From: Leishmania infantum JPCM5
Lineage: Eukaryota; Euglenozoa; Kinetoplastea; Trypanosomatida; Trypanosomatidae
Assembly (NCBI RefSeq): GCF_000002875.2
Contig: NC_009410.2
Span: 186,001 to 250,000 of the forward strand
Length of the DNA stretch: 64,000 nt
Reading direction: 5' to 3'
This document shows positions 39,248 to 49,384 of the stretch, one piece after another. The position numbers were made by a program, and so were the translations under genes. Below the pieces are notes generated by a model. The model was not told the origin of the DNA. It saw nothing but the letters and a program-made list of their open reading frames with translations, and made no database searches. How positions within the stretch are numbered: position 1 is the first letter of the stretch; every line of letters starts with the position of its first letter.

Positions 39248-39646
39248 TCACAGATCGTCGCCGTTCCACCGCAGCCCCGGCTTCGCAGTGGCGCCGCCGT
39301 ACCCGGTCAGGCGCGGACCATAGCGGTGATCCCCCTTCACATACCCGCCTCGCATATTGCCGGTGACAACGTACTGCCCATATGCCTTGATGACCGTCGC
39401 CACGGAGTTATTACGCGAGTACACGTTGCCAGTCTTGACAGTGGCAAAACGTTGCGACCGGGACAGCATCGCGTCGATCTTCTCCTGTAGCTCTGCCGGC
39501 GTGCATGCCTCCACACCTTCGCCAAGCTCCACACGAATGGGGTACAGGATGCCAGCACGCGCGTAGGGTTCATGCTGCCGCATCACATCGACGATACGGC
39601 AAAATACTGGCGCCCGCAGCACGGCGCGCGAGCTGGAGCGCAGCAT
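39248..39646 (-). CDS. Small basic protein, probably mitochondrial (132 residues)
   Basis: The first ATG is at 39646; the frame opens four codons earlier without ATG. The N-terminus MLRSSSRAVLRAPVFCRI is a textbook mitochondrial presequence: Arg/Ser-rich, amphipathic, no acids. The mature part has an ordinary globular composition (YPIRVELGEGVEACTPAEL, then VIKAYGQYVVTGNMRGGY) with a Gly/Arg-rich basic end (GPRLTGYGGATAKPGLRW). Size, charge and presequence suit a mitoribosomal or respiratory-complex accessory subunit, but I do not recognise the family. Confidence 0.75.
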   Translation of the reverse strand: MLRSSSRAVLRAPVFCRIVDVMRQHEPYARAGILYPIRVELGEGVEACTPAELQEKIDAMLSRSQRFATVKTGNVYSRNNSVATVIKAYGQYVVTGNMRGGYVKGDHRYGPRLTGYGGATAKPGLRWNGDDL

Positions 39647-40056
39647 GCGAATGCACAAAAGCCCGTTGTCTGTTGGCCCCTGGGGTGTGCACTTCGCAAC
39701 GGAACAGAGGCTTCGCTTCGAGCGGAACGACTACGGCCACTTCCGCAAGATTACGGCCTTCAACAGCAGAGACGGGGCACGCTTTTCTCCCCTGAGTGCG
39801 CGATGTTTTCCTGTTTCGCCGTGCACTCGAGTGCCTCTCATGCCTCGCAACGCTTCGTTGTCTGGCGCTTGCTGCTGCTCCGACGTCCCTGTTAGTAGCG
39901 AACGTGGCACCTTCGATGCACTAGCCCGTCACAGCAACGCGAAGCGAGGTGGTAGACCAGACGCAAACGACAAGCAGAGAGAAAGATGGGTGAAGGTGAG
40001 GAACGGTGGCAGCAAGCCCGTGCAGCAGATCCCACCAGAGTACGCTCGTTGCTCCA

Positions 40057-40983
40057 TGATAAGAGCGAGGAAGCGAACGCCATCATTCGTGGCACCCTGC
40101 TCTCCCCCCTCCTTCCACGTCAACGCTAACGTCGGCGGTGTCGACCTCGCTCCAGCGCCAGAGTATTGTGTCGCGGGCATCTTTCGTAAGGTGATGCCTC
40201 ACGGGGAACGCGTGCGTTGCCATCAAACACCTGCTGGGGCGCGCGCGCTTCTGGCGTGGACGACTACCACAAGAGAGATAATGCTCTCCTTTAGGTTGCT
40301 CCTGTTGAGGTCAAGCAGCAGGAGACAAGCATGCACACTCTCACCTACATATACACGTGCACCCGCGCACACACCATAAGCAGGAGCGCGAAAAGCGCCA
40401 AGACGTGCACGCATGCCGAGCAAAGGGGGCGCACCGGCACACGCCAAGTGAAGCGGGCAATACGACAGAAGAGGAGGGAAAGGACGGGCAGAGCCCTTCC
40501 TTGCCAGGACCTTTGCGTGTTTCCTTCCTTGTGTGTTCGGTGGTGGTGTCCATCATGGCAAGAGGGGGTAAGTGGACGCACGCACACACACACACACACA
40601 TCAGAGTGTTGTGCCAGCAGGGTCCAGTGCACCCTCCCCCCCCCCTCTGCGCGGGAGGGAGCCGATCAGACTCCACCCCTCCCTCCTCTATCCCCCTGCC
40701 AAAAATGCCGAACCGCTTCTGGTGGCGGCAGACTCAAGCGCCTACGACGTAGCGAAGCTAGAGCGATGCATGGCTGCTGATGTCTGTGGACAGGTCCTGG
40801 GCGGCGCTGCGTCGGGGCGACCTGCGACCGTGAGCTCGGTTGTGCCATCCATGTGACGGGCGGCGTGCCAGCGTGACTCGAGCGCATCACAGCCGACCCT
40901 CACACTGCCCACTGGCATGTGTGCGTGTGTGTGTGGGTGTGGGTGTGTGGGGCCTGCACCACCGCGAGGGGGGCACACCAGGT
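40057..40983 (+). repeat. Left arm of a ~920-bp inverted repeat
   Basis: Nearly the exact reverse complement of 46549-47468. By eye the arms differ at scattered single bases and in microsatellite length. The arm contains a SIDER-like element at its inner half. The outer end lies at the TGATAAGAGCGAG sequence; the inner end is just after ACCGCGAGGGGG. Confidence 0.85.
40511..40983 (+). mobile_element. SIDER-like retroposon, inverted truncated copy
   Basis: Matches the inner two thirds of copies 1 and 2 (22360-22828 and 46549-47013) in reverse orientation, including GTTGTGCCAGCAGGGTCCAG near 40608. It lacks the last ~195 bp. It is antisense to the transcription unit, unlike the other copies. 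Confidence 0.6.
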
Positions 40984-41998
40984 GGTGACCGGCTCATGCG
41001 ACATATCCGTCGGCGGCGGCAAGGCAGAACTCATGGGAAAGCGGGGCATCGGTAGGGCAAAGAAGGGGAGAAGCCACGGAAAGACAGGAGCGCAGGAAAG
41101 ACATATAGAGATGCAGTGTGTGCACCCCACCACCCATTCACCGCCATCCTCCCCCTCCCCCTCCCCCTCGTCCCCAGTAGACACAATACGGTCGGCAAGC
41201 GCCGACCCTGTGTGCTTTAACGTGGCCTTTACTGGGTTGTTTGTCCGTCCGCGCACGTGTGCAGACGCACCCGAGCGCAAGCAACAGTATGCCCCGCCTG
41301 GTTCAAGAGGCAGAATAAAAGGAGGGAGGGAGATGGTCTCACACGATGCGTCGAGCACGCCGCTTGGGCGGGTACGGGGGCCCAATCGAGAAGCGCAACG
41401 AAAAAAAAAAGAGGGAAGGGGACTTCTGTTGAGTGAGTGCGGCAGAATAACAAAGCCGACATCGAGCATCGGTCCCTTGCATTCTCTCATAATGGTGGTA
41501 TAGGTAAATAAGCGGTTTCTAGAGCGTCGGCCCCGGCCGCCTCACCGCCCCTCTCCCTATCGAACGCCTCACCCGCCCACGTGTTTCTCCGTATCTGCGT
41601 GGGGATAGAAGGGCGACAGAAGAAGGATGATACGAAAGCGGCGATATGCGAAGACGTGCTGCGCTTTTCGACGATATGTCTCCGCTATCGCCCCTCCACT
41701 CTAATCCACTCCCAGTTAACGCGCAGCAGCAGACATGGGGAAGCAGAGCTGGAGATTGGAGGAGAGGCGGAGGGGCGCGGAGAAGGCGACAGGTCTCGCT
41801 CTCCCTCAAGAGGTGTGTATCAGTCCTTAGCACCGGAGTCACATGTGGGAGCGCAGCGCGTGAGTAGTGTCCCACAAAAGAAGCGACCAAGACCCGACAT
41901 ACACATGTGCATACACAGCGAGCACTCACCCGTACGCAAGATGCTCGAGCAATTTCCTGTTGCCAAGCTCCCCTGCGCACGCGCGTGCTGCACGTCCG

Positions 41999-42550
41999 TC
42001 AGATCTTTGACGAGGCCGCAGCCTGCAGTAGCGGCAGCAACTTCTTCTCGATTTCGGACACCGTCGCACCGGGCGCGAAGCGGCACACGGGATGGCCGTC
42101 CTTGTCCACCAGGAACGCCGTGAAGTTCCACTTCACAAACGTCGTGCCGAGGATACCCTTGCACTTGCTCTTCAAGTAGTGGTACAGCGGGTGCTCGTGC
42201 TCGCCGTTGACACAGACCTTCTCCATAATGGGGAACTCAGCCTTGAAACGCGTGCAGGCGAACTCCTTCACCTCCTCCTCTGTTCCAGGTTCCTGACCGG
42301 CGAACTGGTTGCACGGGAACGCCAGTACCGTGAAGCCGAGATGCTTGTACTTGTTGTATAGCGTCGTGGCTGTCTCGTAGCCGCCCTTGGTGAAGCCGCA
42401 CTTGCTGGCTACGTTGTAGATGAGAAGCGGATGGCCCTTGTGCTGGCCAAGGTCGTATGGCTGGTGGTCGCTGCCGTTGACCTTGAAATCGTAGATAGAG
42501 GACGCCTGTGCTGCAGCGGCGGCGCGGCGAAAAGGTGGCAAGCGCAGCAT
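41999..42550 (-). CDS. TDPX: Mitochondrial glutathione-peroxidase-type tryparedoxin peroxidase
   Basis: A 183-residue enzyme that reduces hydroperoxides, especially lipid hydroperoxides, with tryparedoxin/trypanothione as electron source. The first 17 residues (MLRLPPFRRAAAAAQAS) look like a mitochondrial presequence absent from the downstream-coordinate paralogue. Peroxidatic Cys51 sits in NVASKCGFTKGG, Gln86 in CNQFAGQEPG, resolving Cys99 in FACTRF, and Trp141-Asn142 in FVKWNFTAF. The last residues are AASSKI; a terminal S-K-I fits the peroxisomal/glycosomal PTS1 consensus, so dual targeting is possible. The coding core is nearly identical in bases to the cytosolic copy. Confidence 0.95.
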   Translation of the reverse strand: MLRLPPFRRAAAAAQASSIYDFKVNGSDHQPYDLGQHKGHPLLIYNVASKCGFTKGGYETATTLYNKYKHLGFTVLAFPCNQFAGQEPGTEEEVKEFACTRFKAEFPIMEKVCVNGEHEHPLYHYLKSKCKGILGTTFVKWNFTAFLVDKDGHPVCRFAPGATVSEIEKKLLPLLQAAASSKI

Positions 42551-44248
42551 GTCAGGCCTGTACGGGGGTGCGGTACTGCAGCAGCAGAGGCAACACGTAT
42601 CTGAAGTGCGTGTTTGACTTTTCTCTCTGAGCGTCGTGCACTTGATTGCTCGATGAACGCATCAACAGGAGTGCACGCAGATGTGTAGGTGTATGCGTGC
42701 ACGCGCTGAGATGCAGCTGCGCGTGCCTTCTGTTGGCAGACGGGCAGTGAGGGCAGTGAAGAGCTAGGAGGTGTGATGGATGAGGAGGGGTGGAGGAGCA
42801 TCATCAGGCAAAAATGCACACATCAAGGAGAGGCGAGAGACGAAGATTGTGGACTGGTGGCGCGATGCGCATGCGCATGGAGTCAGAACGCAGAAGCACG
42901 CATCCACGTAGGCGAGAGGAGGGAGGGGGCAGTAATCATAATGATCATCAAGGCCGCAATCGGCGACGTGCGCATGTATTGCGCGCTGGAACATGTCATT
43001 CAGTGCCGTACCGCAGGCCGCCGTATCACAGCCCCCGTCGTCCTCGGGGAAGATCCGGACGAAAACTGACGTCCTTGTACACCTTTCCGCATATTGGTGT
43101 GTGTTTCCGATTGCAGAAGCGCCACAGTGGGCGAATAAGGTGGAGATGGAGAGGGGTAGGGGCGAGAGACACGCAAGACATGCGCACACGGCTTGACGGA
43201 TGACGGTGCGCGGAGCGAAAGACAAGTAGAAATGCTCATCGGAGAATATTCGGCTGCGGGTGAGAAGAGAATGACGCAGTCGAGGGAGGAGAGGAGGAGG
43301 GGGAGGGGTGCGAGAGGCACATGTACACACAGACACGGAGGTGTGGAGAGAGGTAAGGGACAGAAAAGGGGGAGAGGCGGACGTGATGCGTACGTACGTA
43401 TGTTGCTCGTTGACTCTTACACCCTCTGTCAACGTGCGATCAGCTGAGCTACACTACGTGCACGCACAAGATACACAGAGTACAAGGTAGAGCAACACAC
43501 ACACACAAAGAGGAAGCCGCCTGCGCCTTTCTTCCGTCGCTCCTGCACTGCTGGTTCTTGCTCACCCGCACCACAGATGCAAAACCACACCAACATATTG
43601 AGAAACGTACGCCAGCATCCCGTGTTCCTGCGTATGCGTGTGTGTGTGTGTGTGTGTGCGCGCGCGCGCGCCAAAAAGCACCATGGCCGTACGGAAGCCA
43701 AACCGACATGGAGGGTTAAGCGCAGTAGCATCCACAGTCGCAACTACTTTGGAATCGATGAATGCGCAACCATCATGGCGTACAGGTGGAAACGGGTGGA
43801 GAAAGCGACGCACACAAATGACACAGCTGCCTTCCCCTTCGCTCCCTCCTCACCCGCTTGCTTCCCAGGGCACACATGCAGGCAACGAAGAGAACGGAAC
43901 AGAACGCGTTTCCGTGGATCAGTAATGAAAAAGGGGAGAAAGTGCCGATGGCAATGATGATGCGGGTCGACAAGCATAAGTATGAGATATCAGAGAGAAG
44001 GTGAAGCAGAACCGAGTGAAAACGCTCCAAGAGGTGGGGTGAGCGGGGTGCACAACGGTACGTGCGTGACTTTAGGCGCTTAGTGAGGCCTGCTGCACAA
44101 CCGAGGGCAGCTGTGCAGCACCGCTTCCGAGATGTCCCAAGGGATATGTTTGGCGTCGTTAGGCGGGGTATACAGTGCGCGCAAACTGCACTAAATCAAT
44201 CTCTACCCTCCATCGGCTACGGCCCCTGCATCCCTCGATCCGCTGCCT
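42551..44248 (-). other. Spacer between the two peroxidase genes
   Basis: 1.7 kb without a supported gene. It includes a combined GT and GC alternating tract (43637-43671). A minus-strand frame at 42764-43432 is judged spurious. Confidence 0.6.
43637..43671. repeat. GT microsatellite running into alternating GC
   Basis: About 22 bases of GT followed directly by about 13 bases of alternating CG on the plus strand, in the peroxidase spacer. Alternating purine-pyrimidine of this kind can adopt Z-DNA. Confidence 0.85.
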
Positions 44249-44773
44249 TCACGACTGAGTGCTTGACAACACCTTTGCACCGTCACTGTCAGCCTGCAGT
44301 AGCGGCAGCAACTTCTTCTCGATTTCGGACACCGTCGCACCGGGCGCGAAGCGGCACACGGGATGGCCGTCCTTGTCCACCAGGAACGCCGTGAAGTTCC
44401 ACTTCACAAACGTCGTGCCGAGGATACCCTTGCACTTGCTCTTCAAGTAGTGGTACAGCGGGTGCTCGTGCTCGCCGTTGACACAGACCTTCTCCATAAT
44501 GGGGAACTCAGCCTTGAAACGCGTGCAGGCGAACTCCTTCACCTCCTCCTCTGTTCCAGGTTCCTGACCGGCGAACTGGTTGCACGGGAACGCCAGTACC
44601 GTGAAGCCGAGATGCTTGTACTTGTTGTATAGCGTCGTGGCTGTCTCGTAGCCGCCCTTGGTGAAGCCGCACTTGCTGGCTACGTTGTAGATGAGAAGCG
44701 GATGGCCCTTGTGCTGGCCAAGGTCGTATGGCTGGTGGTCGCTGCCGTTGACCTTGAAGTCGTAGATAGACAT
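44249..44773 (-). CDS. TDPX1: Cytosolic glutathione-peroxidase-type tryparedoxin peroxidase
   Basis: A 174-residue enzyme with the same catalytic core as the mitochondrial copy: Cys35 (peroxidatic, Cys in place of Sec), Gln70, Cys83 (resolving), Trp125 and Asn126. The N-terminus MSIYDFKVNG has no presequence. The C-terminal tail DSDGAKVLSSTQS differs from the mitochondrial copy and lacks a targeting tripeptide, so a cytosolic location is inferred. The gene lies between inverted-repeat arms together with its paralogue and is transcribed before it. Its ATG sits directly after a strong polypyrimidine tract and CACAG. Confidence 0.95.
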   Translation of the reverse strand: MSIYDFKVNGSDHQPYDLGQHKGHPLLIYNVASKCGFTKGGYETATTLYNKYKHLGFTVLAFPCNQFAGQEPGTEEEVKEFACTRFKAEFPIMEKVCVNGEHEHPLYHYLKSKCKGILGTTFVKWNFTAFLVDKDGHPVCRFAPGATVSEIEKKLLPLLQADSDGAKVLSSTQS

Positions 44774-44777
44774 GGTG

Positions 44778-44805
44778 CTGTGGGGCGAGAGAGGGGGGAG
44801 GCAAG
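44778..44805 (-). other. Polypyrimidine tract and AG next to the TDPX1 start
   Basis: The minus strand reads CTTGCCTCCCCCCTCTCTCG then CCCCACAG, with the AG at 44779-44778, followed by CACC and the ATG. If used, the 5' UTR beyond the spliced leader would be only four bases; an upstream AG may be used instead. Confidence 0.45.
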
Positions 44806-46352
44806 AAGTATCGTGTTGAAATGAGAGAGACAGTAGAAGAGACTTGCAGAAGCGAGTGGGGAGGAGGAAGGAGGAGGAGCGAAGATAAAGGAGAGGGAGG
44901 AAGGAAGTGAGTATGCGCGTGATGGGTTGGGTAGTAGAAGTAGGAATAGTCGTTGTCGCTTAAGTCGTAATAGTACCGGAAAAGGTGGCTGAAGCACCAA
45001 CGGAAACTAAAAGAGAGAGAAGGCAGACTCTGTATAGGTATATACGTTTACGTATATAGATATATAAACGTATAGGTGTAACAAACAAGATAACGATGCC
45101 GATGGAGGAGGGAAGCGGAAGTCTCTGGGAGCTGGTGGGTGATTGGGTATCGCACAGCGTTCTCTGTGTGTTCATGTACGTGTATGTGTGTGGAGAAAGG
45201 GGGGAAAGAGGCTGATGTATACACGCACACGCACACTAGCGGGAACGCAGTAGAGAGGGCGAGAGTACGAAGAAAAGCGATACGCATGATGCGTGTCCTT
45301 GTCAACGCCGCAACGCCTTCGTAGACACGGCTGTGATCCCTTCCCCTTGTCGCGGGTGCTCATACGCCCTTTCCACACATCGCGAATGGCTTGTGTTTGT
45401 GCCGCCACCGCAACTCCTCCATCTTCTTGCCTCTTCTCTTTGCGTGTGCGGCTCCCTCAGCACCGGTCTCTGCCCAGCCATCCTCCTTGCTTGCCGTTTC
45501 GCTGACTGCAGAACGGGACTCCATGTGCGTGCACCGCCGTCTTCACGGCATCTTCTTCGAAGGGGAGGGAGACGGGGCGCAAAACAGCGCTGCTGCATGC
45601 GAGCAGTCGACTGGGGAGGGGCAGAAAACACGGATGTCGAGTGGAGGGGGGGAGGAGGAGGGGGGGGGGTGGATGGGACACGGGAGAGGGGCGCGACATT
45701 GCCACACCACCGAGTACTTCGCGGATAGAGCGCTGCACCGCCTACTATTCCCTTTTTTTTTTCGTGCTTTGCCGCTTGCGTAGGTGCGGAGCGGAGATGA
45801 TCGTTACGGGGAAACCAACGCACACACAAGCACACGGGCACATACGCAGAGCCAGGCGACTCACGCACGGGGAGCACCCCCCACACCCGCATCATGCATG
45901 CACGCACAAGTGATGCGTAGTTGGAAGTACGTGAAACGAAACGCACGGAAAATAGAACACATAAACCAACGTCAACGAGTGAGGTAAAGCGAGACATGAA
46001 CCAAAGCCCGCACAGAGATGTGTGCACAGCTCTGCTTGGGAGCACGCACACACACACACACGCCCACCTGTGTGCAGTCAACAAGGGCACAAGGCCAAAG
46101 GGGTGAGAGAAACGGGTAGATGATACACATGAAGGGAGCTTACGGCCGAAGGTATGGGAAGTGGATGCGAGCGAATCTGGTCCAGGAGGGACAAAGGAGG
46201 AGGTTCGTTAGAAGGCCACGGGTGTCTCCGCTACTTACAAGCTTTTTTCGTCGTGCATGTACGTGTGGGTATGTGCACGTGCCAACATATTTTCCTTCGC
46301 TCCGCGACTCACGCAGCACATCTTCCCCCACCCCTTTCGTTCGTCCACGTGC

Positions 46353-47013
46353 CCATTTCTCTGCCGTGCAGCATGCGCTCCGCTCCGCTCTGCCCCCGGC
46401 CCGTCACAGGCCCACCTCCCGTCGTGCGGAGCAGCCGCGCACACAAGCCAGCACGGCAACGCGCCGACACCATCATCTGAGAGCAGGGCCCGCGCACCAA
46501 ACGCTACCCACACCCGCCTCGCAGCCGCCCGCATTGTGCCGGTTGGCGACTGGTGCGTCCCCCTCGCGGTGGTGCAGGCCCCACACACCCACACCCACAC
46601 CCACACACACACATGCCAGTGGGCAGTGTGAGGGTCGGCTGTGATGCGCTCGAGTCACGCTGGCACGCCGCCCGTCACATGGATGGCACAACCGAGCTCA
46701 CGGTCGCAGGTCGCCCCGACGCAGCGCCGCCCAGGACCTGTCCACAGAAATCAGCAGCCATGCATCGCTCTAGCTTCGCTACGTCGTGGGCGCTTGAGTC
46801 TGCCGCCACCAGAAGCGGTTCGGCATTTTTGGCAGGGGGATAGAGGAGGGAGGGGTGGAGTCTGATCGGCTCCCTCCCGCGCAGAGGGGGGGGAGGGTGC
46901 ACTGGACCCTGCTGGCACAACACTCTGGTGTGTGTGTGTGTGTGTGCGTCCACTTACCCCCTCTTGCCATGATGGACACCACCACCGAACACACAAGGAA
47001 GGAAACACGCAAA
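46353..47013 (-). mobile_element. SIDER-like retroposon, copy 2
   Basis: About 661 bp nearly identical to 22164-22828 in the same orientation, with differences mainly in CA-repeat length. It overlaps the inner part of the right inverted-repeat arm. It carries the same GTTGTGCCAGCAGGGTCCAG signature on the minus strand and lies in the probable 3' UTR of the asparagine synthetase gene. Confidence 0.62.
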
Positions 47014-47468
47014 GGTCCTGGCAAGGAAGGGCTCTGCCCGTCCTTTCCCTCCTCTTCTGTCGTATTGCCCGCTTCACTTGGCGTGTGCCGGTGCGCCCCC
47101 TTTGCTCGGCATGCGTGCACGTCTTGGCGCTTTTCGCGCTCCTGCTTATGGTGTGTGCGCGGGTGCACGTGTATATGTAGGTGAGAGTGTGCATGCTTGT
47201 CTCCTGCTGCTTGACCTCAACAGGAGCAACCTAAAGGAGAGCATTATCTCTCTTGTGGTAATCGTCCACGCCAGAAGCGCGCGCGCCCCAGCAGGTGTTT
47301 GATGGCAACGCACGCGTTCCCCGTGAGGCATCACCTTACGAAAGATGCCCGCGACACAATACTCTGGCGCTGGAGCGAGGTCGACACCGCCGACGTTAGC
47401 GTGGACGTGGAAGGAGGGGGGAGAGCAGGGTGCCACGAATGATGGCGTTCGCTCCCTCGCTCTTATCA
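46549..47468 (-). repeat. Right arm of the ~920-bp inverted repeat
   Basis: Reverse complement of 40057-40983, ending at GCTCTTATCA near 47468. The loop between the arms is about 5.6 kb and contains exactly the two peroxidase genes. Confidence 0.85.
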
Positions 47469-48298
47469 CCAACTCAAACACACCCGCGATGCGCGCGCCT
47501 GCACCCGAGTGCCTCTGCACACTCCACACTGGACGACGAGGAAAAGAAAAAAAGACGGTACAGGTGTCCTAGGCGTCGCTCCGCTCTGCACTTTCCCCCT
47601 CCAGACCCGCATATGCGCACGCAGCGGGAGATGACCTGCTGCTTGCTAGCTTGCTCAAGCATATGTGCGGCGTTTGGTGGCTCTAAACGGCAAGCTACAC
47701 ACGAAAGGCACATGGTGAGCAGGGAAGCGTGTCGTGGAAGGAGGGATTCAGTGGAGGCGGAGGTGAGCGACCGCCAACCGCACTGCACACGGAAACGAGC
47801 GAAGAGAACGACACGCGCACTCACAAAGACACGCGCACCCATCGACATCATCCAAACGCGCCAAAGACAGGTGCATGCGTGCAACGATATATCCTGCAAA
47901 GACTGCTAAAGAACGAGGAGAGTGGAAAATGGCGTCGATAGGGTGATACAAGCACGGCTCGTCGCGCCGCCAGACACTTGACCGCACTGCAACACCAGCA
48001 GACATATACACAACCAATGTGATATGGACGAGGCAACGAGTATTTCAAAAAGAGAAAAGGCACTATAAAGCAGTGCCTAGACGCCGACACACACGCAAGC
48101 GCACTCATGCACGCGTGCGTCCGTAGGCTTTTCATGCGGCTGCGTGCGTTCGTGGGTGCTCTGTGTGTGCAACTGGCAAAACGGCTTCCCTGTTGATGAT
48201 CTCCCGCCTCTGCAGAGAGCTTCTCCCTGGCATTTTGTGGGAGGGGGAGGGTGCCACGCGTGTTGCAGAGGCGTTCCCACCCACCCTCCCCCGTCTTT

Positions 48299-49360
48299 TT
48301 ACAATAAAGAGTACTGCGCCGTGACCTCGTGGGGCCACACGCTGCACTGTACCTCGCCGATGTGCCTCTTTCGGAGCATGAACATGACTGTGCGACTCTG
48401 GCCGATACCGCCGCCGATGGTTTGAGGCAGGTCTCCGTTCAGCACGCACTGGTGCCACCTGCACTGGAGGCGGTCGCTGGTGCCGGTGATCTCCAGCTGG
48501 CGGCGCAGTGCCTCCTGGTCAACACGGATGCCCATGCTGCTCAGTTCGAGCACATCATCGAGAACCGGGTTGTACACCAGGATGTCGCCGTTAAGGCCCT
48601 GCAAGGACATGATGGTATTCACCGAGGGCTTCTCGTCGTCGGCAGTCGGAAAGCCGATCTTGGAGGAGTCGACGGACACCGGCGACGACCAGTCATCGTA
48701 GTCCGGAGCACGCACGTCGTGGTGGTCGCCGTGGCTCAGCTTGCAGCCGATGCCGATCAGGAAAACCGCACCGAGCTTCTTGACGGCTTCACGCTCGCGC
48801 GACTTGGGGTCCAGCTCCGGATAGCGTTTCAGCAGCTGCTCGGTGTGCACGAACTTGATCGAATCCGGCAGAATCGGGGCAATGTCCGGGAACTCGGTGC
48901 ACAAGCGACTCTCCGTCTCGCGCAGCACCTCGTAGAGAGAGCGAACAGTGGCCTGCAGGTACTCGAGGCAGCGGTCCGCCGGCGCTATGACGCGCTCCCA
49001 GTCCCACTGGTCGACGTAGACGGAGTGGATGTTATCCAGGGTTTCTTCGACACGCAGGGCGCGCATGTTGGTAAAGATGCCCCTGCCAACGGGGAACCTG
49101 TGATTGCCGAGGGTCATGCGCTTCCACTTGGCGAGCGAGTGCACTACCTCGTAATTCGCCCCCGGGATCTCTTTCACGTGCACCTGCACTGCTTTCTCCA
49201 CACCCGAGAGGTTGTCCTGTGTGCCATCGCCGACGCAGGCGAGCATGGGGCACTCCACCTGGATCAGATTCAAGGCACTGGCGAGCTCCTCGGCGAAGAT
49301 CGTTTTCACCCTCAAAATGCGGGTCTGGAGATCAATGTACTCCTGCGGACTGGACGACAT
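48299..49360 (-). CDS. AS-A: Asparagine synthetase A (ammonia-dependent, bacterial type)
   Basis: A 353-residue aspartate-ammonia ligase making asparagine from aspartate, ammonia and ATP. The ATG at 49360 gives an N-terminus that aligns with the bacterial enzyme; the longer upstream frame is low complexity. Diagnostic AsnA blocks are present in order: [82 protein letters not shown], and [11 protein letters not shown]. These belong to the class II aminoacyl-tRNA synthetase-like fold. Glutamine amidotransferase residues of AsnB are absent, as expected. Its occurrence in kinetoplastids is generally explained by ancient acquisition from bacteria. Length is slightly above the bacterial ~330 residues because of one insertion (around 240-255). 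Confidence 0.97.
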   Translation of the reverse strand: MSSSPQEYIDLQTRILRVKTIFAEELASALNLIQVECPMLACVGDGTQDNLSGVEKAVQVHVKEIPGANYEVVHSLAKWKRMTLGNHRFPVGRGIFTNMRALRVEETLDNIHSVYVDQWDWERVIAPADRCLEYLQATVRSLYEVLRETESRLCTEFPDIAPILPDSIKFVHTEQLLKRYPELDPKSREREAVKKLGAVFLIGIGCKLSHGDHHDVRAPDYDDWSSPVSVDSSKIGFPTADDEKPSVNTIMSLQGLNGDILVYNPVLDDVLELSSMGIRVDQEALRRQLEITGTSDRLQCRWHQCVLNGDLPQTIGGGIGQSRTVMFMLRKRHIGEVQCSVWPHEVTAQYSLL

Positions 49361-49362
49361 GG

Positions 49363-49384
49363 CTGGCAGTGAAAGAAAAAAGGG
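49363..49384 (-). other. Polypyrimidine tract and AG abutting the AS-A start
   Basis: The minus strand reads CCCTTTTTTCTTTCACTGCCAG then CC and the ATG. Used as acceptor it would leave a two-base 5' UTR after the spliced leader, which is unusual; an upstream site may serve instead. Confidence 0.4.

Larger units (their letters stand above)
39647..41998 (-). other. Intergenic region holding the left inverted-repeat arm
   Basis: 2.35 kb. The left inverted-repeat arm occupies 40057-40983. A plus-strand frame from 39645 to 40379 reads partly like protein near 39,680-39,790 but runs into the repeat arm. No gene is called. Confidence 0.6.
44774..48298 (-). other. Long intergenic region holding the right inverted-repeat arm
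   Basis: 3.5 kb without a supported gene. It includes the right inverted-repeat arm (46549-47468) and SIDER-like copy 2 (46353-47013). An AT-rich patch at 45,030-45,080 and a run of plus-strand G (45,645-45,675) also occur. Confidence 0.6.

Noticed and set aside
42764..43432. 222-codon minus-strand frame in the peroxidase spacer
   Set aside because: Part of it looks protein-like, but it has no ATG-proximal splice signal, is rich in Cys/Pro/Ser and lies where UTRs are expected.
45302..46090. 262-codon minus-strand frame near the right inverted-repeat arm
   Set aside because: Low-complexity Arg/Pro/Cys sequence in a spacer with no splice signal or domain.
47146..47529. 127-codon frame in the right inverted-repeat arm, with a counterpart in the left arm
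   Set aside because: Differences between the arms include amino-acid changes without synonymous preference, and the frame runs into repeat sequence.
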